64,000 nt of DNA from Luteimonas marina (GCF_007859325.1 NZ_VOHK01000005.1:1-64000), one strand, 5' to 3'. Positions 43,722-52,658 are shown, counted from the first letter of the stretch. A program made the numbers and translations. The notes: a model not told the origin generated them from the sequence alone.

Positions 43722-44660
43722 TCAGCCTGCCGCCGGGCTGCAGCGCGAAGGACCGGCAGCGGGCGGCAGCGGCAGCGGCGGAAGTTCGGCCGCCAGTTCG
43801 TTGTCGGCGATGCGGGTGCGGGCTTGATCGCTGAGCATTTGCAGGTCGGTGACGACGTCCATGGCCAGCCAGCGCACCGATTCATCAGGGTGGTCGAGCA
43901 GGCGTTCGGCCAGACGGACATGGCGCTGGTTGCCGGTGGCGCGCAGCGCCAGAAGCGCATCCAGGACCACGCCGGTGTCGGGATCCCGCAGCAGCGGCGC
44001 CGCGAGGTCGGCGGCGGCGACATGGCGGGTACGGGACAGTTCCACCAGCGCCTGCTGGCGCTCGGCGGGGACGTTGCTGCGCAGTCCTGCAGCGGCTTGC
44101 GCGATGTGCAACTCGATCAGGCCGTTGTCGCCGCGCATCGATGCGACCTGGGCGAGGACGCGCTTCAAGGCCGGGTCCTGCTGGTCCAGGTACAGCGATT
44201 CCAGCGCGCTGTCGGACAACACGTCGCGGTTGTCGCCGAGGTCGAACACGCCCTTGCTGGCGATGGCGATGCCGTCGCGGCCCGGATGCTCGGCGAGGAA
44301 GTCGTCGAGCTTCTCGGCGAAGCTGCGGCGATCGTTCCAGGCCAGCGTCAGCAGGTCCTTGAGCAACTGGTCCGCGTCGGGACGATTCTGGAAACCATAC
44401 GGCCCCTGTGCGTCCGCATATCGACCAAGCCCGTCCCTGGGCGCCGCCGCAGGGACGGACACGGCCGGCGACGCGAACGCCGCCGGCCTGCGGGCACGTT
44501 CCGCTTCCCGTTCCCCGATCCTGGCTTCGAGCACGGGCCCGTCCGCCTGCGGACACTGGCGTGCGTCGCCGTCCGCCAGCCTCGTCCCGAGGACGCCGAA
44601 GCCGACGCCCAGCGCTGCCGTCAGCGCCAGCGCCGGCAAGGAAGCGCGAGGCGTGCCCAT
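43722..44660 (-). CDS. Membrane-anchored HEAT-repeat-like protein
   Basis: A 312-residue protein. An N-terminal hydrophobic segment (ALALTAALGVGFGVLGTRLA) anchors or exports it. After a variable region, residues 180-290 show tandem helical units with Leu/Ala spacing such as RQQALVELSRTRHVAAADLAAPLLRDPD and VLDALLALRATGNQRHVRLAERLLDHPD, typical of HEAT/armadillo scaffolds. It probably mediates protein contacts in the periplasm. It follows the GH11 gene by 16 bases, so the two may be co-transcribed. Confidence 0.68.
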   Translation of the reverse strand: MGTPRASLPALALTAALGVGFGVLGTRLADGDARQCPQADGPVLEARIGEREAERARRPAAFASPAVSVPAAAPRDGLGRYADAQGPYGFQNRPDADQLLKDLLTLAWNDRRSFAEKLDDFLAEHPGRDGIAIASKGVFDLGDNRDVLSDSALESLYLDQQDPALKRVLAQVASMRGDNGLIELHIAQAAAGLRSNVPAERQQALVELSRTRHVAAADLAAPLLRDPDTGVVLDALLALRATGNQRHVRLAERLLDHPDESVRWLAMDVVTDLQMLSDQARTRIADNELAAELPPLPLPPAAGPSRCSPAAG

Positions 44661-44676
44661 GGTCGTCCCCGCGCGG

Positions 44677-45732
44677 TCAGAGGTTGCCGTAGCCGATCGC
44701 GCCGTTGCAGTGCAGCCATTCGCTGCGGCCGTTGCCGCCGCCGCACTGGCCGTTCTGGTAGACGCCGGTGTTGTAGGTCTGGTCCTCCGACTGGCGGATG
44801 CTGCCGTTGACGCTGATGTAGTCCACCTGCACGTCGCGGTTGCCGCCGTCGTTGGTGAATTCCACCACCGAGCCGCCCGAGGCCGGGGTGGTCGCCGTGT
44901 AGTTGGCCATGCTGGTGGTCAGGGTCCAGGTGGCGACGGTGGCGTTGTTGACCTTCAGGGAAATGCTCTCCCCTCCGGCGGTGCCGCGCGCGCGCACCAC
45001 GATGGTCTTGCTGCCTGCTGGCGGTGGATTGGTGCCACCGCCGCCGGAACCGGAACTGACGGTGATGTCGGTGCTGCCCTGGCTCTGGTAGCCCTCGCTC
45101 GCCATCACCATGTAGAAGTGGTTGCCCAGGTTGAGGCCGCGGCTGGCCCAGTAGTTGAAGTGGTTGCCCACGTTGATCGTGCCGGAGATGTTGCCGAAGC
45201 CCTTCTTCGGGTTGCGCACGCTGAAGTACTGGTAGAAGGTCTGCGTGCCGTCGATCGAGGGCGCGTTGACGCGCTGGCAGCGGCGCACGTTGTAGGTGGC
45301 GCCGTCGCTCTGGAAGCTGCCGTAGTCGACGCCGCCGGAACAGCTGGCCGGGTTGTAGGAGCCATAGCTCTCGACGATGTAGTACTCGATCAGCGGATTG
45401 CGGGTCCAGCCATACAGCGCCAGGTACGAGTTCTGGCTGTTGTTGACCCCGTAGTTGCCGGAATAGTTGACCACGCGCGCACCGCCGGGATTCCAGCCCT
45501 TGCCGCCGACCCAGTTGTTGGTGTTGCTGGTCCACTGCGAGGTGTAGCGGCCGCCGGGCATCAGCGTCATCGAGGCGCTGCCCGAGTCCTTCCAGAAGGT
45601 GTAGTAGTAGCCGTCGTGGGTGCCGGTGGCGTTGCTGTTGAGGGTTTGCGCCTGCGCGCCGGCTGCCAGCAGGCCGGTGGCGCAGACGAGCGCGGTGGCG
45701 GACAGGATGCCGCGGCTTCGGAACTTCATCAT
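44677..45732 (-). CDS. Secreted GH11 endo-1,4-beta-xylanase with C-terminal carbohydrate-binding module
   Basis: A 351-residue secreted enzyme that hydrolyses xylan backbones. A signal peptide (MMKFRSRGILSATALVCATG, cleaved near AQAQ) precedes a GH11 jelly-roll domain. The nucleophile Glu is in NPLIEYYIVESYG and the acid/base Glu in MVMASEGYQSQG. A Ser/Gly/Pro linker near residue 230 leads to a module of about 110 residues (KTIVVRARGTAGGESISLKVNN, then CGGGNGRSEWLHCNG). It looks like a calcium-dependent xylan-binding CBM (CBM60-like). A GGAG box supports the start. A 26-bp palindrome lies 262 bases upstream. Confidence 0.93.
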   Translation of the reverse strand: MMKFRSRGILSATALVCATGLLAAGAQAQTLNSNATGTHDGYYYTFWKDSGSASMTLMPGGRYTSQWTSNTNNWVGGKGWNPGGARVVNYSGNYGVNNSQNSYLALYGWTRNPLIEYYIVESYGSYNPASCSGGVDYGSFQSDGATYNVRRCQRVNAPSIDGTQTFYQYFSVRNPKKGFGNISGTINVGNHFNYWASRGLNLGNHFYMVMASEGYQSQGSTDITVSSGSGGGGTNPPPAGSKTIVVRARGTAGGESISLKVNNATVATWTLTTSMANYTATTPASGGSVVEFTNDGGNRDVQVDYISVNGSIRQSEDQTYNTGVYQNGQCGGGNGRSEWLHCNGAIGYGNL

Positions 45733-45994
45733 CGTGAGTCTCCAGGTGGAGTAGCGCCCGTCCAGCCGCGGCCATGCCGCGGACCGGGGGCGGTGGATGG
45801 GATTGCATGGATGATGGGTGCCCTGCAGGTGCAGGGCCGGGGGCGATGCCGCGCCACTGTCGCGGGGGATCGCGCCGGCCGTGACGCGCCGGCGGCGATG
45901 ACTTGGCGCCACGCCGACAGGCGTGGGATCGAATGCTTCAACACGACAGCCCCTCCCTGGGTACTGCGAGTGCTTGAGCTCAGCTTGCCGTCAT

Positions 45995-46020
45995 GCCGAA
46001 TGGTAGCGCTACCATTCGGC
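45995..46020. promoter_or_regulatory. 26-bp perfect palindrome, LacI-family operator resembling the xyl-box
   Basis: GCCGAATGGTAGC followed by its exact reverse complement GCTACCATTCGGC. The core TGGTAGCGCTACCA is the two-fold symmetric form of the Xanthomonas xyl-box (TGGTAGCGCTAACA), described as the site of the LacI-type repressor XylR. Both nearest genes are transcribed away from it on the minus strand or lie beyond it, and the xylanase gene is the natural target. Confidence 0.78.
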
Positions 46021-46123
46021 GCGGACATTATTAGCACTCTCTCCCCGGAGGAAAAGGGACCGGGGTCGCGTTTCGACCGGCGACGAACCTGCGGCGCATT
46101 CTTGCCGTCCTTGCCCCTACCCG

Positions 46124-46196
46124 TGTCATTTCGACCGCAGGGAGAAATCTCCCATGCGCCGGGGATGGGAGATTTCTCCCTGCGGTCGAAATGACA
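46124..46196. repeat. Inverted repeat, family C variant
   Basis: TGTCATTTCGACCGCAGGGA with GAAATCTCCCA is mirrored by TGGGAGATTTC with TCCCTGCGGTCGAAATGACA across an 11-base loop. Confidence 0.9.
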
Positions 46197-46257
46197 GGCT
46201 CTGTCTTGACCGGCAGGCGCCCGGAAAGCACGGGATCAGTTCACTCCCCTGCGCGAC

Positions 46258-46509
46258 TCACATCGGCGGCTCGATCCTTTCGTCCAGGCGATCGGACGGA
46301 ACCACGTAGCCGCCGTCTTCGATCGCGGCCCGCACCTCCAGCAGTTCGCCCTCCAGTTCGTCGAGTTCATCCGCGGCGGCGCTGCCCACGAGCTGGATGC
46401 AGCGTGCGTTGAACCATTCCCAGAACTGGCGGAACGTCTTCCCGTGCCAGTGTTCGTGGCGAATGCCCTGGTACAGCTCACCCACGGCGATGGTCAGTTC
46501 GTCGCGCAT
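46258..46509 (-). CDS. Small protein of unknown function
   Basis: An 83-residue soluble, acidic, mainly helical protein starting MRDELTIAVGELYQGIRHEHW and ending DERIEPPM. Trp/Phe-rich KTFRQFWEWFNARC near residue 24 precedes an acidic helix (ADELDELEGELLEVRAAIED). No family is recognised. It has a coding-like composition and stands alone, divergent from the glycosidase gene. Confidence 0.6.
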   Translation of the reverse strand: MRDELTIAVGELYQGIRHEHWHGKTFRQFWEWFNARCIQLVGSAAADELDELEGELLEVRAAIEDGGYVVPSDRLDERIEPPM

Positions 46510-46673
46510 CGCGCGTCCTCTGCAGATTCGTAATGCGGCCCCGGCGCGCCGCAAGGCAGGATCCTGCAAAACAGGAGCGGAGTCGACTTTCCCGCCAACC
46601 TGCGGGAGACACGACGCCCGCTCCGGTTCCGGTTCGTTACCATGCGCCTCGACATCGGCTCCCCGGAGGAAAC

Positions 46674-47990
46674 ATGCGTACGGTGATGGCGTGCCTGCTG
46701 GCACTGGGATCGTGCGTGGCGTCCGCGCAGGCCGCGGACGACGCGAAGGCCGCGGGTCCGTCGCAGGTGCGCATCGTGCAGGAGGACGGCGCCTGGCGCC
46801 TGCAGGTGGACGGCCAGCCCTACTACGTTCGCGGCGCCGGTTCGGCCGAAGGCGATCTGGAACAGCTTGCGGCGCGCGGCGGCAATTCGTTCCGTACCTG
46901 GAGCACCGGCACCGACGTGGCGCAGGTGCGCGCGATGCTCGACCGCGCGCGGCGCAACGGGCTGACGGTCGCGATGGGCCTGGCGGTGGGCAAGGAGCGC
47001 CACGGCTTCGACTACGACGATCCGGAGGCGGTCGCCGCGCAGCTGGCGCGGCTGCGCGAGGAGGTGCGGCTCTACCGCGACCATCCTGCCGTGCTGATGT
47101 GGCTGGTCGGCAATGAGCTGAACCTGGAGTCCAGCAATCCAAAGGTGTGGGATGCGGTCGGCGCGATCGCCGAGATGATCCACGCCGAGGATCCGAACCA
47201 TCCGGTGATGACGCCGCTGGCCGGCTTCGACCGTGCGTTGATCGACCGGATCAAGGCGCGCGCGCCGTCGCTGGACCTGATCGGCGTGCAGCTGTACGGC
47301 GACCTGGGCGAACTGCCGGCCAAACTGCGCGAGGCCGACTGGACCGGCCCCTACGTCGTCACCGAGTGGGGGCCGACCGGGCACTGGGAGAGCCCGCTCA
47401 CCGCCTGGGGCGCGCCGGTGGAGGACGACGCCTCGCGCAAGGCGGCCCTGTTCGAACAGCGCTACCGCGACGTCATCGCCGCCGACACGCGGCAGGGACT
47501 GGGCTCGTACGTGTTCCTGTGGGGCAACAAGCAGGAGCGCACGCCGACCTGGTACGGCCTGTTCCTGCCGACCGGCGAGTCCACGCCGGCGGTCGATGCG
47601 ATGCAGTTCCTGTGGACCGGCCGCTGGCCGGACAACCGCGCGCCGTCGATCGCGCCGGTCACGATCGACGGCAATGGCGCCACCGCGAGCGTCGTACTCG
47701 CGCCGGGCAGCGCGCACGAGGCGGCGGCCATCGCGGACGATGCCGACGGCGATGCCCTGCAGTGGCACTGGTATGCGCTGGAGGAAAGTACCGCCACCTC
47801 GATCGGCGGCGATCCGGAATCGGTGCCGGCGCGGGTGGCGTTGCATGCGCAGCCGTCGGTCGACGGACGCCTGCGCTTCACCGCTCCCGACAGGCCCGGA
47901 CACTATCGCCTGTTCGTGGAGGTGCGAGACGGACATGGCCATGCCGCCTACGCCAATATTCCGTTCCGGGTGGAGGGCGGCGCGCGGTAA
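46674..47990 (+). CDS. Exported glycoside hydrolase, GH2-type TIM barrel
   Basis: A 438-residue protein with a signal peptide (MACLLALGSCVASAQA). The TIM-barrel segment has FRTWSTGTD, an acid/base-type Glu in MWLVGNELNLE near residue 142 and a nucleophile-type Glu in YVVTEWGPTGHWE near residue 225, matching clan GH-A (family 2 C-terminal domain and relatives). A C-terminal beta domain of about 110 residues ends VEVRDGHGHAAYANIPF. Its position beside a xylanase suggests plant or microbial glycan use. The substrate is unassigned. A CGGAGGAAAC ribosome site is ideal. Confidence 0.83.
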   Translation: MRTVMACLLALGSCVASAQAADDAKAAGPSQVRIVQEDGAWRLQVDGQPYYVRGAGSAEGDLEQLAARGGNSFRTWSTGTDVAQVRAMLDRARRNGLTVAMGLAVGKERHGFDYDDPEAVAAQLARLREEVRLYRDHPAVLMWLVGNELNLESSNPKVWDAVGAIAEMIHAEDPNHPVMTPLAGFDRALIDRIKARAPSLDLIGVQLYGDLGELPAKLREADWTGPYVVTEWGPTGHWESPLTAWGAPVEDDASRKAALFEQRYRDVIAADTRQGLGSYVFLWGNKQERTPTWYGLFLPTGESTPAVDAMQFLWTGRWPDNRAPSIAPVTIDGNGATASVVLAPGSAHEAAAIADDADGDALQWHWYALEESTATSIGGDPESVPARVALHAQPSVDGRLRFTAPDRPGHYRLFVEVRDGHGHAAYANIPFRVEGGAR

Positions 47991-48046
47991 CGCCACGCCC
48001 GAGGCGGCGAACCCCGGAGTCAGGGTCGTGTTTCTTCTCCACCGTT

Positions 48047-48820
48047 TCAGCCCGTGAGACCCAGGCACGCCTTCAGCCACGCCTGCAGCGTTGCGTTGCC
48101 GGCGATCCATGGCATGGCGAACAGGAAGTAGAGCGCCAGCAGCAGGAACCCGAGCCAGGTCGCCGGATGGATGCGCCGCGTCGTGGTCCAGTCGTACGCC
48201 AGCAGCGCGACAAGCCAGAACAGGTCGGCGGGAAAGAACGGAAGGTAAGGCACGACCAGCGAATCGAGGAACTGGCCCAGTGGCCGGGTGTTGGTGAACG
48301 CGGGGCCGAGCGTCCAGGCCATCGCCCAGAACATCAGCCGCTTGTGCACGGCGGGCCGGCGTCGCCACCACACCGCAAGCGCGATCAGGACCACGAAAGG
48401 GGCCAGTGACGCCAGGCCTTGCAGCGCGAAGTCGATGGCGAACGCGAGGTCTTCCGGGGAGGCAATCCGGCCCAGCGCCTGCATCCGCGGGATCAGCCGC
48501 AGGTGGACGAGCGCGCCCGTGGCCACCACCGCGGCGGCCAGCGCCACGCCGGCGATCCCGAGCCGGCGATGCAGGTCGATGCGACCCGAGCCCGCCAGCA
48601 GCGCCTGCGCGAGGAACAGCAGGTACCACGCCGTCATGACGATCCCATGGACGGCGAGATAGGTCGGCAACGGCGTATCGGAAAACACCGGGCGCAGGTA
48701 GAAGCTCTTGCCGAAGCCCAGTGCGACCACGACCAGCATCGCGACCGCCGTCCAGACGAAGAACCGGTTTCGCCGCCGGCTACGTTGTCCGGCCACGCGC
48801 GGAAGCGATGGGGCCACCAT
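48047..48820 (-). CDS. Seven-helix membrane protein of unknown function
   Basis: A 257-residue integral membrane protein with about seven helices (around residues 22-40, 53-75, 90-108, 125-150, 160-180, 200-215, 222-240). Histidines occur at helix ends (YLAVHGIVMTAWYLLF, DLHRRLGIAG and AVHKRLMFWAMAW), a pattern seen in cytochrome-b-like or DUF2306-like proteins, so heme binding is possible but unproved. A basic N-terminus (RSRRRNRFF) faces the cytosol. Confidence 0.72.
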   Translation of the reverse strand: MVAPSLPRVAGQRSRRRNRFFVWTAVAMLVVVALGFGKSFYLRPVFSDTPLPTYLAVHGIVMTAWYLLFLAQALLAGSGRIDLHRRLGIAGVALAAAVVATGALVHLRLIPRMQALGRIASPEDLAFAIDFALQGLASLAPFVVLIALAVWWRRRPAVHKRLMFWAMAWTLGPAFTNTRPLGQFLDSLVVPYLPFFPADLFWLVALLAYDWTTTRRIHPATWLGFLLLALYFLFAMPWIAGNATLQAWLKACLGLTG

Positions 48821-49231
48821 GGATGTCCTCTTCCGTCATGCGACGTCCAGCATCGCGATCACTGGCAGGATCGAGTGCCGCCGGGCGTTGCAGGATCATG
48901 GGCAGGCCACCTTCCTGGGCAGCCATCTGGAGGCATTACGTAGCCGGAACGGCGGCACGGCCATGGCCCGCCACCATGGAAATCGCGACCCGGCAGCCAA
49001 TGGACGCCAGAACGGCGGCAGGGTTCTCTGCCCGCTCCGAAGCATGCCAGCGTGGTTCCCATGAACGGGTACCTGTTCCCGCTGGCGTTCGCCGCGCTCG
49101 ACCACGTGATCGGCTGGGCCATCGCCGGGCTCGGCATGGCGTGGTGGCCGGGGCGCAGGAAGGCCTGATCAACATCGGGGCCAGGATCGACTTCCCGCCG
49201 GCGGGAAGTCGACCTTGGCCCAGGCTTCGGC
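48821..49231. other. Intergenic region with a possible 35-codon frame
   Basis: About 410 bases. One short plus-strand frame is listed at 49061-49168. No repeat of the common families is present, which is unusual for a gap of this size in this window. Confidence 0.4.
49061..49168 (+). CDS. Possible 35-residue membrane peptide
   Basis: MNGYLFPLAFAALDHVIGWA, then IAGLGMAWWPGRRKA: a single hydrophobic span with a basic end. No clear ribosome-binding site is seen. It may be a real small protein, or the remnant of a longer membrane protein. Confidence 0.25.
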   Translation: MNGYLFPLAFAALDHVIGWAIAGLGMAWWPGRRKA

Positions 49232-49702
49232 TTACTCCGCGGCGGCAGCCGCCGCCGGCCCCTCGGCCGCGCCGACGATCTCGCACATGTAACCCATCAC
49301 GGTCTTCTTGCTGGCCATCTGGCCACCGGCGATGGTGAACTGCAGGGAGACATTGACCCCGCCCGCTTCCAGCGGCTTGACGTACACGCGCAGCGGCGCG
49401 TTCGCGGTGCCGCCCGCGCCACCCTTCACCGGATTGGCGGCACGGATGTAGCCGTTCTTTTCCTGGACCGCGACGATGTCCAGGCCCTGCTCCGCGATCT
49501 TGTCCCTGACGCGATGGAGCGCGGGCAGGTAGGCGACGCCCGGCACGTCGGCCTCGGTGGCGTAGACCTTGCCGGCGCCGAAGGAGCCGTCGACGCTGAA
49601 GTTCTGTTCGCAGGGCGTGGCGGTTTCCTGCTTCTTCGCGGCCAGCAACGGCGCGGCGGTGGCGAGCAACAGTATTGCGGCAAATGCCCGTGCACGGTTC
49701 AT
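49232..49702 (-). CDS. Exported protein of unknown function
   Basis: A 156-residue protein with a signal peptide (MNRARAFAAILLLATAAPLLAA). The mature domain has a single early Cys (TPCEQNF) and a late one (GYMCEIV) that could pair, with beta-strand segments around LRVYVKPLEAGGVNVSLQFTIAGG, and an Ala-rich end. No family is recognised. An AAGGAG box lies seven bases before the ATG. Confidence 0.7.
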   Translation of the reverse strand: MNRARAFAAILLLATAAPLLAAKKQETATPCEQNFSVDGSFGAGKVYATEADVPGVAYLPALHRVRDKIAEQGLDIVAVQEKNGYIRAANPVKGGAGGTANAPLRVYVKPLEAGGVNVSLQFTIAGGQMASKKTVMGYMCEIVGAAEGPAAAAAAE

Positions 49703-49993
49703 GCATCAGCTCCTTCTGTCGATGTCGAGAATCCATTCGATGGCGAACCGGCGCGCGGGGATCCCCTGTCGTCCGCGCGTCGGGCGGGAGTATAGAGGAT
49801 GCGATTGGCGATCGAGGTTCGCCGGCCGTTGCTGCCGGGCAAGGCCGCGGGCCCGGTGCAGATGTCCGTGCTGATCGGACACTTGCGACGCACCGTTGCG
49901 CCCGAAGGCGCGGTCGGTGTGTCCCTCTCTCCGCGGACGCGTCCTTCCCCCGCTTGCGGGGGAAGGGACGTGTGCCGCCGGCAACTGTCCGGC

Positions 49994-50680
49994 CTACCTC
50001 ACCAGCTTGCCGCGCTTGAGCTCCTCGCCGTGGCGCTCCTGGAACTCCAGCGCATCGCGGCGCAGGCGCGGGAGCAGTTCCTCGATGGCGACGGGCTGCC
50101 GCAGCGAGAATCCGTCGTAGCCGGTCAGGTAGCCGGTGCTGCCGTCCTCGAGCGTGGTCGCGTAGATGCGCGCATCGAGGTTGGGAACCTCGAAGTACGC
50201 CAGCTCGCCACCGCCGTAGGGCGTCGCCCTGATCTGGTTCAGCTCTTCCCGGACCGCCTGGTTGCCGATCGCGGACACCTTCCAGCCGCCGGCATCGCTG
50301 CTGGTCTCGACGAGGCTGATGACACGCCCGTCGTCCAGCAGCGGCGTCGTGTTGCCGCGGCTGGCGCCGGCGAGCGACGCCAGGCTGACGGCGCCTTCGG
50401 TGGACAGCAGCTTCTGGAAGTCGACTTCGGTGACGGCGAGCGCCTGGCCGGCGCTCGACTTGCCCACCTGCGCCTCGTCCACGCCCAGGTTGATGGCGGG
50501 ATTGAGGCGCAGCGCTTCCTGCAGGTCGCGCTTGCCCTGCTCGACGGCTTCGGCGGACGTGCCGAAACGCTGCGTCGGGTTGTCCTGGTTCATGTCCCTG
50601 CTCCCCGTGCACGAGGCCGCGCAGCAGAGTACCAATGCCGCGGCGGCCAGGCCGGGCGCTGTGGTGATGGACGCTTTCAT
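49994..50680 (-). CDS. Lipoprotein of unknown function, paired with the papain-like protease
   Basis: A 228-residue lipoprotein (signal with LVLCCAASC, lipid on a Cys near residue 24). The mature part starts with a helical stretch (EAVEQGKRDLQEALRLNPAINLGVD), then a beta-rich domain with TPLLDDGRVISLVETSSDAGGWKVSAIG and GGELAYFEVPNLDARIYATTL, and a basic end. An AGGAGG box and an 11-base gap after the protease gene indicate one operon. It could be an inhibitor, a substrate-presenting partner or an unrelated envelope protein. Confidence 0.72.
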   Translation of the reverse strand: MKASITTAPGLAAAALVLCCAASCTGSRDMNQDNPTQRFGTSAEAVEQGKRDLQEALRLNPAINLGVDEAQVGKSSAGQALAVTEVDFQKLLSTEGAVSLASLAGASRGNTTPLLDDGRVISLVETSSDAGGWKVSAIGNQAVREELNQIRATPYGGGELAYFEVPNLDARIYATTLEDGSTGYLTGYDGFSLRQPVAIEELLPRLRRDALEFQERHGEELKRGKLVR

Positions 50681-50691
50681 GGGCGTGCCTC

Positions 50692-51276
50692 CTAGGATTT
50701 CTTCGCGGTGTTGTAGAACGTCGTCCAGTGCGTCGAGGTCCCGGCCGGATCGGCGTATTCGTCGTAGGTGATCAGCCGCTCCTGCCCGGAGCACGGCGCC
50801 CAGGGATCGTTGAGCACCAGGTAGTTGGTGCCGCCGACGGTGATGTAGCCCTTCACCACCAGCACGTGGCCGACCACGCCGCTGGTGCCGTAGGCGTAGC
50901 CCATCGGCTTCTTCGCGCAGTAGATCTGCCGGCGCATGGCGTCCCACGACAGCGCGGTGCCGGTTTCGTCGAACGTCAGGCCGACGTGGTCCAGCTCCGG
51001 CCAGCCCGGCGTGTTGCAGTCGCTGGTCTTGGGGCACGGCTGCCCGGTGTTCTGCAGGTTGCAGCAGTTGCTCTTGCCGAAACGATGGTTGGCCAGGTCG
51101 CACTGGTTGACCGCGATGCCGTGGTGCTGCGCCAGCATCTGCGTGGTCGCGGCCCAGCACCAGTTGTTGGTTTCCTGCGGGCGCAGGGTGTTGGGCACGC
51201 TGCCGATGACCTCGGGCCTGCAGCAGCCGGCCAGCGCGATCGGCAGCACGCACGCGAACAGAAGGAATCTCTTCAT
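50692..51276 (-). CDS. Papain-like cysteine protease lipoprotein (C70/AvrRpt2-like)
   Basis: A 194-residue protein. A lipoprotein signal (LPIALAGCC, lipid near residue 18) is followed by a papain-fold domain. The catalytic Cys is in QETNNWCWAATTQML near residue 40, His in VVGHVLVVKGY near residue 140 and Asn in LVLNDPW. Extra cysteines in KSNCCNLQ and QPCPKTSDC may form disulfides. This matches the papain-like PF12385/C70 family. Anchoring in the envelope is unusual for cysteine peptidases and suggests a periplasmic or surface target. It is the first gene of the operon with the 228-residue lipoprotein. Confidence 0.8.
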   Translation of the reverse strand: MKRFLLFACVLPIALAGCCRPEVIGSVPNTLRPQETNNWCWAATTQMLAQHHGIAVNQCDLANHRFGKSNCCNLQNTGQPCPKTSDCNTPGWPELDHVGLTFDETGTALSWDAMRRQIYCAKKPMGYAYGTSGVVGHVLVVKGYITVGGTNYLVLNDPWAPCSGQERLITYDEYADPAGTSTHWTTFYNTAKKS

Positions 51277-51437
51277 AACGCCTCCGTCATGAACGGCAGG
51301 CGGCAGGGCTGTCGGCGGCTGTCGCCCGCGATGGATCCCCTGCACTGGGTCGAACGCGGCGGACGTGCGACGGCGGACATCGGCGGCAGGGTCCACTTCC
51401 TTCCCGCGCAGGAAAACATCTCCGGTCGACCGCCCGC

Positions 51438-51501
51438 AGAAGCGCCTTCAGGCGCGACCTCCCTCCAACGTCGATGCCGGTCGCGGCCGGAGCCGCGCCT
51501 A
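51438..51501. repeat. Degenerate inverted repeat, family A
   Basis: AGAAGCGCCTTCAGGCGCGA at 51438-51457 faces TCGCGGCCGGAGCCGCGCCT with AC to 51501. The arms share only their outer parts. Confidence 0.6.
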
Positions 51502-51515
51502 CGGAAGGGGCCGGA

Positions 51516-52658
51516 TCAATCGCCCGGCCCGATGCGGATCGCGGCGCCGAGCACCGATGCGGCCACCAGCGCCACGGACACCAGCACGAAGGCAATGGAG
51601 AGCGACGCGCCCTGCGCGACGAAGCCGATCAGGGCCGGGCCGGCGAGCACGCCGGCATAGCCCATCGTGGTGACCGCGGGAATCGCGAGGCGTTCGGGCA
51701 TGCGCGTCTGCTCGCCGGCAAGCGAGAACATCACCGGGACGATGTTGGCGCAGCCCACGCCGAGCAGGGCGTAGCCGGCGAGGCCGGCTTCCAGCCCCGG
51801 CGCCGACGTGGCGACGGCCAGGCCGATGCCGCCGGTGAGCCCGCCCGCCAGCACCGCCCTCGCCCGCCCCAGCCGCGCGACCGCGCGGTCGCCCACCAGC
51901 CGCGTCGCCGTCATCGCCAGGTTGAAGGCGACGAAGCCCCAGCCGGCGCGTTCGACGTCGACGCCCTTGGCCTCGTGGAGGAAGACGGCGCTCCAGTCGA
52001 GCATCGCGCCTTCGGCGAGGAAGCTGATGAAGCAGACCGTGCCGATCGCGACCACCACGCCCCTGGGCAACGCGAACACCGCCGCGTCGCGCGGCGCGCG
52101 ATCCGCGCGCCACGCGCCGGCCGACAGCGCAGTGACCAGCAGCGCAAGCGCGGCGACGACCAGCGTCACCGCCACGATCGCGGTGCCCGTGCTCAGCAGC
52201 AGCGTCGCGCCGGTGGCGCCGGCCAGGCTGCCGATGCTGTAGAAGGCGTGGAAGCCCGACATCATCGGCCGGCCGGATTCGCGCTCGACGACGACGGCCT
52301 GGATGTTCATCGTGCAGTCCATCGCGCCGATCGACGCGCCGAACAGCAGCAGCGCCGCGCCCAGCAGCCACGGGCTGGACAGCAACGCCAGCAGCGGCAG
52401 CGTCGCCAGCATCAGCGCGACCGATCCCAGCATCACCCGACGGCAGCCGAGCCGCGCGGCCAGCGCGCCGGCGAGCGGCATCGCCACCAGCGAACCCAGC
52501 CCGAGGCACAGCAGCAGCACGCCCAGCGCCGCGTCGTCGAGTCCACCGCGGATCTTCGCGAACGGCACCAGCGGCGCCCACGCGGCGATGACGAAACCGG
52601 GAACGAAGAAGGCAGCGCGCGTGGCGAGCTGCTGCGGGCGGCGATGGTCGGTGGGCAT
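51516..52658 (-). CDS. Major facilitator superfamily transporter
   Basis: A 380-residue membrane protein with about twelve helices. The loop after helix 2 reads GALAARLGCRRVML (the MFS A-motif region). GAMDCTMNIQAVVVE near helix 4, SGFHAFYSIGSLAGA and, in the second half, GDRAVARLGRARAVL place it in the YbjJ/fucose-permease-like branch. Substrate unknown, possibly a sugar or metabolite. The start at MPTDHRRPQQ is chosen over an upstream GTG extension because of the direct lead into helix 1. Confidence 0.87.
   Translation of the reverse strand: MPTDHRRPQQLATRAAFFVPGFVIAAWAPLVPFAKIRGGLDDAALGVLLLCLGLGSLVAMPLAGALAARLGCRRVMLGSVALMLATLPLLALLSSPWLLGAALLLFGASIGAMDCTMNIQAVVVERESGRPMMSGFHAFYSIGSLAGATGATLLLSTGTAIVAVTLVVAALALLVTALSAGAWRADRAPRDAAVFALPRGVVVAIGTVCFISFLAEGAMLDWSAVFLHEAKGVDVERAGWGFVAFNLAMTATRLVGDRAVARLGRARAVLAGGLTGGIGLAVATSAPGLEAGLAGYALLGVGCANIVPVMFSLAGEQTRMPERLAIPAVTTMGYAGVLAGPALIGFVAQGASLSIAFVLVSVALVAASVLGAAIRIGPGD

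Larger units (their letters stand above)
45733..46257. other. 525-base region upstream of the xylanase gene
   Basis: It contains the palindromic operator at 45995-46020 and, further on, the family C hairpin at 46124-46196. The core promoter of the xylanase gene should lie between the operator and 45740. I could not fix its boxes. Confidence 0.55.

Noticed and set aside
49061..49168. 35-codon frame as a firm gene
   Set aside because: Kept only as a low-confidence entry because no ribosome-binding site or family is visible.
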